64,000 nucleotides of DNA from Bacteroidaceae bacterium (lineage in GTDB: Bacteria; Bacteroidota; Bacteroidia; Bacteroidales; Bacteroidaceae), in contig JAUUPT010000003.1 in NCBI GenBank assembly GCA_030843315.1, positions 1 to 64,000 of the forward strand, in the 5' to 3' direction. Below are positions 1 through 7,414 of this stretch, in pieces. A model generated the notes under the pieces. It saw nothing but the letters and a program-made list of their open reading frames with translations. It was not told where the DNA came from and did not search any database. The position numbers were made by a program, and so were the translations under genes. Position 1 is the stretch's first letter; every line of letters starts with the position of its first letter.

Positions 1-1
1 T

Positions 2-40
2 TATGTTATTGCTGAACCTCTGACAGTAGAACCTCAGTGA
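2..40 (+). CDS. 3' end of an unidentified upstream gene (partial)
   Basis: Reading frame 2 is open from the window edge and stops with TGA at 38-40, giving a 12-residue tail ending EPLTVEPQ. The tail is too short to assign. It sits just upstream of the GH59 gene and on the same strand, so it may be the end of another polysaccharide-utilisation gene. Chance open frame is a real alternative. Confidence 0.3.
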   Translation, partial: YVIAEPLTVEPQ

Positions 41-263
41 AGATTCATAAACATCGCAGATATACATATATAGTTTTATAAGTTTTAATTCTTTCTCCTT
101 GGAAATCATAATTAGAAAAATGAATAGTTTTATTATTCTAATATGTTGATTTTCAAGGGGTTGAGAAGCTTCTTGATGAGATAATTAACTGAATAATAAC
201 ATTTTAACAAGCGAAAAGGAGGTTGATATTCAACTACTGATTCGCATAACTAATAAAAAGAAA
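41..263. other. AT-rich leader region upstream of the GH59 gene
   Basis: This stretch is strongly AT-rich and holds no convincing reading frame. I see no perfect TAnnTTTG box. It probably carries the promoter or intergenic leader of the GH59 gene. Confidence 0.3.
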
Positions 264-2405
264 ATGCGAAAGATAATATCTATACTTATTTTTATACTTG
301 TGAATGTAGAGATGTCAGGGCAGGTCTCTAATCAGGATATCTTCATAAATCTGGCTATTCAAGGACGAACCTTCGAAGGTATCGGTGCTTTGAGTGCTGG
401 GGCTTCATCAAGGCTGTTGCCTGACTATCCGGAAAAAGAAAAGCAGATCATTCTGGACTACTTGTTTAAGCCTCAATTTGGTGCCTCCTTGCACCATTTA
501 AAGGTAGAGATCCCTGGCGATATCAATTCCACTTGTGGGACAGAGCCTAGCCATCGCCATCTGCGCAATGATCTGAATGGGAATCGTGGATACGAGTGGT
601 GGTTGATGAAAGAAGCGAAGAAACGTAATCCGGATATTTATTTGGATGCTTTGGAATGGGGAGTCCCTTTTTGGATAGGAAACGGACAATTCTTTTCACA
701 GGATAATGCAGAGTATATTGCCGATTTTCTGGAACTTGGGAAGCAGCAGCATGGGCTAGACATCAATTACGTAGGGATATGGAACGAAATCGGGTACGAT
801 GTGGAGTGGATCAAACTACTAAGGAATACATTGAACCAGCGTAATCTACATGCTGTGAAAATCGTGGCAGCAGACGAAATCGAAAAATGGACAATTGTCG
901 ACCAGATGGAAGGGAATGCAGAACTGTACGATGCAGTGTCACATGTGGGCACCCACTATCCGAAATACAAAAGTTCTTCTTCAGCCAAATCAATCGGAAA
1001 GAGCCTTTGGTCAAGTGAAGATGGTCCTTGGAGAGGAGACTGGACAGGTGCTAAAGAAATTATTAAGCAATATAATCGTAACTATATTGAAGGAAAGATG
1101 ACGAAAACCATCATTTGGAGTCTCATCACTTCGTATAGCGACATATTGCCTCTACCTAGCTCGGGGCTGATGAAAGCCAATGAACCGTGGTCGGGATTCT
1201 ACGAAACCCAACCAGCTTTGTGGGTCACGGCACACTATACACAGTTTACTCAACCCGGCTGGAAATACCTGGAAGGAAAGGCATTGGGGTATTTGGATAA
1301 AGGAGGTAGCTATGTCACCTTGGTTTCGCCCGACCTAAATGATATCTCTGTCGTTTTTGAAACGATAGATGCCCGTGAACGGCAACACATTGAGATTAAT
1401 CTGCCCGGGAAGTATGCAAACAAGGAGTTTTGCGTTTGGACCACGGATTCAATTCATTCGTTCACTAAGGCAAATAGTATAAAACCAGTGAAGGATAAAT
1501 TAATTTTCGTTCTGGAGCCAGGCACAGTATATACTCTTTCTACGACTACTGGTCAGAAAAAAGGAAATGAGAACAGTCCGGTTTCTGTTCCTGTCCGGAA
1601 AAAGTTCCCATTGCCCTATAAAGACAACTTTGCAAGCTATCAGGTAGGAGAACTTCCCCGCTATACCATGGACCAAGCAGGAGTATTTGAAATTGTAGAA
1701 AAAAACAATCAAAAAGTACTCGCTCAAGTTGTACCACAAATCGGGGTCGAATGGCCTTCTCATGTAAATCCGTATCCTTATACCATTATCGGAGATATGG
1801 ACCTGAAAGACTATTCCATCAGCATGGATGTTTGGTTGGAACAGCCTGAAAATATGGCCTATTTGTATGGGAGGGTGAATAAAGTGTATCAAAACACCAC
1901 CACATATCCGTTATCATACTATGTGAAATGGGACGGTAAAGGAAACTGGGCATTGTGCAAACAGTTGAACGCATTACAATGGGGTAAGTTAGAGTATGGA
2001 GAGAAGTGGAGAGAAATAATGCCTCTATTTTCACAAACCAAGAATGCCTTACGGTTTGATTATCAGCAGATCAAACAATTCCCGGATTCTGTGATGAAGC
2101 ATCTTCCCGGTATTGTTGAAACTGTTGCCACTACAAAGAATCCAGAATCTCTTTATTTCGAAATCATCAGATGGGGCAATTATGAACTCCATCAAGAAGT
2201 TGTATTGGCTCAAGGACAAGTTGATTACCAAGCCAGATGCTGGAATGGAGCCAAACTCGAAATGAAAGGAGATAAGATTATATTCTATTTAAATGGCAAA
2301 AAGTTGGCCCAAATCAAAGATATGTCTTATGAGAAAGGATTGGCAGGATGGGGAACTGGCTGGAATACAGCCTGCTTTTCCAATCTGAAAATAGAAAGGA
2401 AATAA
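264..2405 (+). CDS. GH59 galactocerebrosidase-like glycoside hydrolase
   Basis: The 713-residue product starts with a hydrophobic signal peptide (residues 1-20), so it is probably exported to the periplasm or surface. The N-terminal motif GRTFEGIGALSAGASSRLL and the domain length match family GH59 (galactosylceramidase), which removes beta-linked galactose. Family knowledge places the acid/base glutamate in GIWNE (E175 here) and the nucleophile in LWSSEDGPW (E252 here); both are present. Residues from about 450 to 713 form the beta-sandwich and lectin-like part seen in GALC-type enzymes. Bacteria do not make galactocerebroside, so the substrate is more likely a plant or host beta-galactoside glycan or glycolipid; this is inference. 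An ECF sigma factor gene follows 85 bp downstream, which suggests a polysaccharide-utilisation setting. Confidence 0.85.
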   Translation: MRKIISILIFILVNVEMSGQVSNQDIFINLAIQGRTFEGIGALSAGASSRLLPDYPEKEKQIILDYLFKPQFGASLHHLKVEIPGDINSTCGTEPSHRHLRNDLNGNRGYEWWLMKEAKKRNPDIYLDALEWGVPFWIGNGQFFSQDNAEYIADFLELGKQQHGLDINYVGIWNEIGYDVEWIKLLRNTLNQRNLHAVKIVAADEIEKWTIVDQMEGNAELYDAVSHVGTHYPKYKSSSSAKSIGKSLWSSEDGPWRGDWTGAKEIIKQYNRNYIEGKMTKTIIWSLITSYSDILPLPSSGLMKANEPWSGFYETQPALWVTAHYTQFTQPGWKYLEGKALGYLDKGGSYVTLVSPDLNDISVVFETIDARERQHIEINLPGKYANKEFCVWTTDSIHSFTKANSIKPVKDKLIFVLEPGTVYTLSTTTGQKKGNENSPVSVPVRKKFPLPYKDNFASYQVGELPRYTMDQAGVFEIVEKNNQKVLAQVVPQIGVEWPSHVNPYPYTIIGDMDLKDYSISMDVWLEQPENMAYLYGRVNKVYQNTTTYPLSYYVKWDGKGNWALCKQLNALQWGKLEYGEKWREIMPLFSQTKNALRFDYQQIKQFPDSVMKHLPGIVETVATTKNPESLYFEIIRWGNYELHQEVVLAQGQVDYQARCWNGAKLEMKGDKIIFYLNGKKLAQIKDMSYEKGLAGWGTGWNTACFSNLKIERK

Positions 2406-2490
2406 AGACCAAGGTTAAAAAGTAGATAATATTTATCACAATAGGTATTTTACTATATATTTGAGGTCAAGAAACTCACTACAAAAGCGT

Positions 2491-3063
2491 ATGTATAAAG
2501 AAGGACAAGCACATATCCATTATCTACTGGATAGGCTGGCTTTGGATGATTCTGAAACAGCATTCAAAGCAATATATCTTGCTTATTATCAAAAGATAAT
2601 AAGATATGTACAAATGTTTGTCAAATCCCGTGAAATACGGGAAGAATTGGTGTCGGATATCTTTGTATCACTATGGGAGAACAGAAAGAAGATGCCTGAA
2701 GTTCAGAGCTTCGATGCATATCTGTTTACCATTGCCAAGTTCAAAGTATTCAATTATATTCGTGATACCCGAAAAGATACACTCATGAATTGGGAGGAAC
2801 TAACATTAGATCTTTTTTATCATACTACGACCACCCCCGAAGACGAATGTATTACAAAAGAAACGATTCAGGCAGTGAATAAAAGCATCGAAGAACTGCC
2901 TTCCAAAACTAAAATGGTTTTCAAACTCATCCGGGAGGATGGAATGAAATACAAAGATGTTTCCGCTCATTTGGGAGTTTCTATCAATACGGTAGAAACC
3001 CAAATGAAGGTAGCAGTAAAACGAATCTTAAAGGCTTTTGAAGAGTTCGAATTGTACAACTAA
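2491..3063 (+). CDS. ECF-type RNA polymerase sigma-70 factor
   Basis: The 190-residue protein has the two-domain ECF layout. Region 2 lies around residues 20-90 (helices including YYQKIIRYVQMFVKSREI and VSDIFVSLWENRKKMP) and region 4 lies around residues 125-185, where IRE-DGMKYKDVSAHLG-VSINTVETQMKVAVKRI is a typical helix-turn-helix. I chose the ATG at 2491; a TTG ten codons upstream is also in frame. Bacteroides ECF factors of this kind normally precede a FecR-like anti-sigma and a SusC/D pair. None follows here, so this one is an orphan or its partner lies elsewhere. It may regulate the GH59 gene upstream. Confidence 0.9.
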   Translation: MYKEGQAHIHYLLDRLALDDSETAFKAIYLAYYQKIIRYVQMFVKSREIREELVSDIFVSLWENRKKMPEVQSFDAYLFTIAKFKVFNYIRDTRKDTLMNWEELTLDLFYHTTTTPEDECITKETIQAVNKSIEELPSKTKMVFKLIREDGMKYKDVSAHLGVSINTVETQMKVAVKRILKAFEEFELYN

Positions 3064-3608
3064 CTTCATTGTCTGCTATCAGGTGGGCTATACTTAGTGG
3101 GAAATAGAGAAATCTTTCGTTGGAAATAGGGTAAAGACTTATTGTTTTTGCCGTTTTGAACGTTACTTTTCTTCGTCCCTCAATTGCGGGCCGAAGGGTT
3201 TCCTGTTGCGGGCTCTACGTTTTTCAATTGCGGGCTGAAGAGCCCGCAGCTGCAAAACGAAATAAAGTATGAGGCATATTTGCATTATGTGCCGTCCATT
3301 TGGGGATAAAGTATGAGGCAAATGGACATTATGCAATGGGATTTCCTGGGAAATGACGCTAATTGGGGCAGTAAAGTCTGAATTTAACATAAGTGGCAAC
3401 GTGAAGTTTATCGGCTGATAATAAGATTGTTATACCCAATATAGCGGCAAGGGGGTATAAGGAGTAAATAATCCTTGTACACCCTTGCGGATTCTTATAC
3501 ACCCGTAATCGCTGGTATATTAGCGGATTACTCGCCGGGTGTAGGGTGTATAAGGAAGTTGCAAAATTCCGTGTGGGGTACTGAATAGAAAAATGGCGGA
3601 ATCGGCCT
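3064..3608. repeat. Gene-free gap with short direct repeats
   Basis: No credible gene lies here. Three repeat families are visible. CAATTGCGGGC followed by CGAAG or TGAAG occurs at 3181-3196 and 3225-3240. ATAAAGTATGAGGCA occurs at 3262-3276 and 3306-3320, each followed by a CATTATG. GGGTATAAGGA and GGTGTATAAGGA with inverted TACACCC copies lie at about 3450-3575. The gap separates the orphan sigma gene from the convergent glycosyltransferase and may be the scar of lost or rearranged DNA. Confidence 0.5.
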
Positions 3609-4562
3609 TTAGCGCAGCAGCAATTCCTCTTCGTTGTAGCGGGGACGATCCTTCACTTCAATATAAATTTTACCGATATATTCGCCTACAATACCCAAGG
3701 ATACCAATACTACACCACCTACCAGCCAGATGGAGATTATCAAAGATGCCCATCCGGGCACGGCATCGTGCAGATAGTAAACGCGCAGTGTCCAAAGCGT
3801 AACGAAGAAAGCTATCAGGATGAAGATGCAACCCAGCCAGAAAATCATCCGTACCGGCTTTACCGAGAAAGAGGTAATGCCGTCGATGGCAAAGTTCAGC
3901 ATCTTCTTGAATGGGTATTTCGATTCTCCGGCGAAACGTTTGTCGCGGTTGTAATAGACGCAGGCTGTCTGATAGCCGATGAGAGGCACCATTCCGCGCA
4001 GGTAGAGGTTGCGCTCGCGAAAGCGGCAGAGCTGCTGGATGGCACGACGGCTCATCAACCGGTAGTCGGCATGATTATAGATAGACTTTACCCCCATTAT
4101 TTTCATCATCCGGTAGAAGGCGAGGGCAGTGGTACGCTTGAAGAGAGTATCGGTCTTGCGTTCCCGGCGTACACCGTAAACGATATCGCAGCCTTCCATG
4201 TAGTGTTCCAGCATCTCGGGGATGGCGTTGATGTCATCTTGCAAGTCGGCATCTATGGAGATGGCGGCGTCGCACCGTTCCTTGACGGCGTTCAGTCCCG
4301 CCATGAGTGCATTCTGATGTCCTACGTTGGCTGCCAGATTCAAGCCGCAGGCATAAGGGGTGTTTTGGTGAAGATCTTTGATGATGCTCCAGGTGTGGTC
4401 GGTACTACCATCGTTCACGTATAGTATGTAGCTTTCGGGAGCTATGCGCCCTTCGGCTGTCAGGCGGTCGAGCAGTTGAGACAATCGTTTGTGCGTTTCG
4501 CATAATACGGCTTCTTCTTTATAGCAAGGCACTACGACGGCAAGTACTGGAGTCTTTTCCAT
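3609..4562 (-). CDS. Family 2 polyprenyl-phosphate glycosyltransferase (GtrB/DPM1-like)
   Basis: The 317-residue protein has a GT-A fold with VVVPCYKEE near the N-terminus, VNDGSTD at about 49-55 and the metal-binding DADLQD at 104-109. Two transmembrane helices follow at about residues 230-255 and 265-290. This is the GtrB/dolichol-phosphate-mannose-synthase pattern: a sugar is moved from a nucleotide donor to undecaprenyl phosphate at the inner membrane. The ATG at 4562 was chosen over a TTG two codons upstream. It lies 50 bp after a GtrA-family gene on the same strand, the usual partner that moves the lipid-linked sugar across the membrane. The sugar is not predictable. Confidence 0.88.
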   Translation of the reverse strand: MEKTPVLAVVVPCYKEEAVLCETHKRLSQLLDRLTAEGRIAPESYILYVNDGSTDHTWSIIKDLHQNTPYACGLNLAANVGHQNALMAGLNAVKERCDAAISIDADLQDDINAIPEMLEHYMEGCDIVYGVRRERKTDTLFKRTTALAFYRMMKIMGVKSIYNHADYRLMSRRAIQQLCRFRERNLYLRGMVPLIGYQTACVYYNRDKRFAGESKYPFKKMLNFAIDGITSFSVKPVRMIFWLGCIFILIAFFVTLWTLRVYYLHDAVPGWASLIISIWLVGGVVLVSLGIVGEYIGKIYIEVKDRPRYNEEELLLR

Positions 4563-4612
4563 AATCAATTATTCTTTTTGCAATATTCGTAAGAAATCGT
4601 GAGAAATACAAA

Positions 4613-4999
4613 TTATCTTCCTTTGTATTTGAAAACAAATCTCACCAGCAGGAAGTTTACCGGGATGGCGATGGCAAATACCGGTACGGGAGCCAATGGT
4701 TTGGACAGTCCTAACCAAAGGAACAGATTCAGTAGTCCCATGTGCAGGAGGTAGTTGACCAGGTGGGCGCCGCCGAAGCCAATGGCTTTCTTCCAGGATG
4801 GCTTCTTTCGGAAAGTGAAGAAGGCTGTCAGATAGAAATTGGCAATGAAACTAACAATATATCCTATGCTGTAGGCTACGTTGACATTGACAGCCTGCTG
4901 GAGCATAAAGTATAGTCCATAGTGCAGGGCGGTGGCAGCAACGCCTACTATCGCGAAACGAATAAACTCCGGTAATTGCTTCAGTCTCTCCATATTCAT
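4613..4999 (-). CDS. GtrA-family membrane protein
   Basis: The 128-residue protein is almost entirely hydrophobic with four predicted transmembrane helices. It carries the family signature RFAIVGVAATALHYGLYF near the N-terminus and a C-terminal NFLLVRFVFKYKG. GtrA proteins are thought to flip undecaprenyl-phosphate sugars across the inner membrane. The neighbouring GtrB-like transferase makes the substrate. A perfect -7 box (TAACTTTG, minus strand 5013-5020) stands just upstream, so this gene probably heads the gtrA-gtrB pair. The start could instead be the ATG at 4993. Confidence 0.85.
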   Translation of the reverse strand: MNMERLKQLPEFIRFAIVGVAATALHYGLYFMLQQAVNVNVAYSIGYIVSFIANFYLTAFFTFRKKPSWKKAIGFGGAHLVNYLLHMGLLNLFLWLGLSKPLAPVPVFAIAIPVNFLLVRFVFKYKGR

Positions 5000-5012
5000 A
5001 GAATTGAGATGA

Positions 5013-5020
5013 CAAAGTTA
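5013..5020 (-). promoter_or_regulatory. Bacteroides -7 box for the gtrA-gtrB pair
   Basis: The minus strand reads TAACTTTG, a perfect match to TAnnTTTG, 14 bases upstream of the GtrA start. No clear -33 TTTG was found. It overlaps the -33 region of the divergent promoter at 5018-5050. Confidence 0.5.
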
Positions 5021-5050
5021 GGGATTGTTACAGAATAATTTGTACTTTTG
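5018..5050 (+). promoter_or_regulatory. Promoter for the ArnT/PMT-like gene
   Basis: TTAG at 5018-5021 is followed after 21 bases by TACTTTTG at 5043-5050, a perfect -7 box, 29 bases before the start codon. The same TTAG/TACTTTTG pair precedes the tRNA-Arg gene. Confidence 0.55.
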
Positions 5051-5079
5051 CGCACAGAAATCACTAAAAACAGAAATAT

Positions 5080-6798
5080 ATGTCGGATGATAGGAAGAAA
5101 GCGTTCTGGTTTATCGCATTACTCAGTGTGCTTGTGATACTCCCTTTCCTGGGAGAAACGATTTTTTATTCTAAAGGAGAACCGCGTGAGGCTATCGTAG
5201 CCTATTCTATGCTGGAAAGTGGCAACTGGATACTTCCGGTGAATTATGGTACTGATATTGCCTATAAACCCCCTTTCTTCTATTGGGCGATTGCCGCTGT
5301 TTCTTCCCTCTTAGGGGGAGTGACGGAATATTCATCCCGCCTGCCGTCCGCTCTTGCATTTCTGGCTATGCAACTGGTGTTCTTTACCTTTATAGCCAAG
5401 CGTAAAGATGTAAAGACAGCTTTTCTTGCTTCGATTCTTCTTTTATCTTCTTTTGAAGTGCATCGTGCCGCGTTGGCATGTCGGGTGGATATGGTACAGG
5501 TGTCGTTCATTGTCATCTCCCTATGCTTGCTGTTCCGCTGGGACGAGAAGGGATGCCGGGGCATTCCCTGGCTGGCTGTTCTACTGATGGGATGTGCTAC
5601 GCTGACCAAAGGGCCGGTAGGTTCCATATTCCCTTGCGTCTGCATCGGTCTTTATCAGTTGTTGCGCGGGCGTGCTTTCTGGAAAACATTCTTCTTGTTG
5701 CTGCCTGTGGGGTTGCTTTCTCTGATTCCTTACGCAGTTTGGGCCGGTGCCGCCTACGCGCAGGGAGGACAGTCCTTCCTGGATTTGGTGCTGGAAGAAA
5801 ATACGGGACGCTTCATGGGCAAGATGTCCTACGACTCGCACGAGAATCCGATATGGTATAATTTCCTGACCGTTATCTGGGGATGGATACCTTGGACGCT
5901 GGTTCTGCTTCTTTCCCTCTTCGGACTGAAGTGGAAGACTATCAGTTGGTTGCCCGAGGGGGCATCTTTTGGTGAACGCATCAGGAAGGCCTGGGATAAG
6001 TTCCGTTCACAGTCGCCCTTGCAACTGTTCACGTGGGTGGTCATTCTGTTCATCTTTATATTCTATTGCATTCCCAAGAGCAAGCGCAGTGTCTACCTGC
6101 TTCCTATCTATCCGTTTATGGCGGTACTGATAGCCGAGTATCTGTTGGCATTGGTGCAGCGTGGGGCAAAGGTGTTCAAGGTTTCTGCAAATCTATTTGC
6201 GTCTCTGTGCCTGATACTTACGGCAGTCTTTATGGCCGTGCGCTTCGGCCTGGTACCGGATAGTGTTTTCGGAAGTGGACGCCATGCGGCTGAAAACGTG
6301 GCTTTTCTGCATGCCCTGGAAGAAACCGCCCTTTCTATCCCCAAGTGGTGCCTGGTAGTGCTTCCTCTGATAGCAGCCTTGTGCACATGGATGTCCGTAG
6401 CCAAACGGTCCGGTGCTTATTCCTTATTATATAGCATTGCCGGATGTATGCTTTGCCTGTTTGTTTCTTTGGATGCGGTATACCAGCCTACGGTATTGGC
6501 GGTCAAGTCGGATAAGCATCTGGTTAGACAGATTAGGGAGCAGGTGCCTCAGGGAACGGTTTATTCGTATGCCGATATGAGTTTTTATGGTGCCAACTTC
6601 TATATGAACGATCAGATGCGGCACTTTGAGAAGGATCTTCCGTCCGGCGAAGGGTATGTAGTGTTGCCGGAGAAAAAGAAGGATTCGTTGTTTGAAGAAT
6701 TCGGTGATAAATACGAGTTCGAAGAGATATTCTTTACGACGAAGCGCAGTTGCGACTTACGTGATGAAATTTATATGTTTAAGTTTAAAGAGAAATAA
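5080..6798 (+). CDS. ArnT/PMT-like lipid-linked sugar transferase
   Basis: The 572-residue protein is an integral membrane enzyme with about eleven hydrophobic segments and a C-terminal soluble domain (about residues 465-572). The first periplasmic loop holds the acidic motif KGEPREAIVAYSMLESGNW and YKPPFFYW, matching the PMT_2/GT83 family, which includes the lipid A aminoarabinose transferase ArnT. Such enzymes move a sugar from a polyprenyl-phosphate carrier to lipid A or to a protein on the outer face of the inner membrane. Divergent GtrA and GtrB-like genes could supply that carrier-linked sugar. The HD gene starts directly after the stop codon, so the two are cotranscribed. The acceptor is unknown. 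Confidence 0.82.
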   Translation: MSDDRKKAFWFIALLSVLVILPFLGETIFYSKGEPREAIVAYSMLESGNWILPVNYGTDIAYKPPFFYWAIAAVSSLLGGVTEYSSRLPSALAFLAMQLVFFTFIAKRKDVKTAFLASILLLSSFEVHRAALACRVDMVQVSFIVISLCLLFRWDEKGCRGIPWLAVLLMGCATLTKGPVGSIFPCVCIGLYQLLRGRAFWKTFFLLLPVGLLSLIPYAVWAGAAYAQGGQSFLDLVLEENTGRFMGKMSYDSHENPIWYNFLTVIWGWIPWTLVLLLSLFGLKWKTISWLPEGASFGERIRKAWDKFRSQSPLQLFTWVVILFIFIFYCIPKSKRSVYLLPIYPFMAVLIAEYLLALVQRGAKVFKVSANLFASLCLILTAVFMAVRFGLVPDSVFGSGRHAAENVAFLHALEETALSIPKWCLVVLPLIAALCTWMSVAKRSGAYSLLYSIAGCMLCLFVSLDAVYQPTVLAVKSDKHLVRQIREQVPQGTVYSYADMSFYGANFYMNDQMRHFEKDLPSGEGYVVLPEKKKDSLFEEFGDKYEFEEIFFTTKRSCDLRDEIYMFKFKEK

Positions 6799-7335
6799 AT
6801 GTCACCTATTGCAATCATTGATAAATATTATCCGGAGGATAACGAGCAGAAACGTATCCTGCTGGTGCATAGTCGCCTGGTGGCCGAGAAAGCTGTCTGG
6901 ATTGCCGAACGCCACCCTGAACTCCATCTGGATAAAGACTTTTTATATGAAGCCGGTATGTTGCACGATATCGGTATCTTCCTGACCAATGCTCCGGCCA
7001 TCTCCTGCTTTGGCGACCAGCCTTACATCTGCCACGGCTATTTGGGAGCCGACCTGATGCGGCGCGAGGGGTATCCACGCCATGCATTGGTATGCGAAAG
7101 ACATACCGGTGCCGGACTTTCGCTGGACGATATTATGTCGCAGAACCTGCCTGTACCCCATCGGGATATGCTTCCGGTAAGTCTGGAAGAGCAAGTAGTC
7201 TGCTTTGCTGATAAGTTTTACTCCAAGACCCATCTGGAACGGGAGAAGACAGTAGAAAAGGCGCGGAAGAGCCTTGCCTATTTCAGCAATGCAGGTTTGC
7301 AACGTTTTAACCATTGGTGCGAACAGTTCTTGTAG
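6799..7335 (+). CDS. HD-domain phosphohydrolase
   Basis: The 178-residue protein has VHSRLVAEKAVWIAE (about 23-37), the HD pair in MLHDIG (H56, D57) and a later ERHTG (about 101-105), the metal-binding pattern of small HD/HDIG hydrolases. Substrates in this family are nucleotides or phosphate esters; none can be named from sequence. The ATG abuts the TAA of the preceding transferase gene with no gap, indicating translational coupling. LptD-like gene follows after 79 bp with its own -7 box. Confidence 0.82.
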   Translation: MSPIAIIDKYYPEDNEQKRILLVHSRLVAEKAVWIAERHPELHLDKDFLYEAGMLHDIGIFLTNAPAISCFGDQPYICHGYLGADLMRREGYPRHALVCERHTGAGLSLDDIMSQNLPVPHRDMLPVSLEEQVVCFADKFYSKTHLEREKTVEKARKSLAYFSNAGLQRFNHWCEQFL

Positions 7336-7380
7336 CAATCTAAATTTCTTTAAAAAGGGAGATTATCCGTATAAAATACG

Positions 7381-7388
7381 TACTTTTG
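7381..7388 (+). promoter_or_regulatory. -7 box for the LptD-like gene
   Basis: TACTTTTG is a perfect TAnnTTTG match 26 bases before the start codon. The -33 element is not obvious. Confidence 0.45.
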
Positions 7389-7414
7389 CCCCTTCAAGCG
7401 TAAACTATTAGTTA

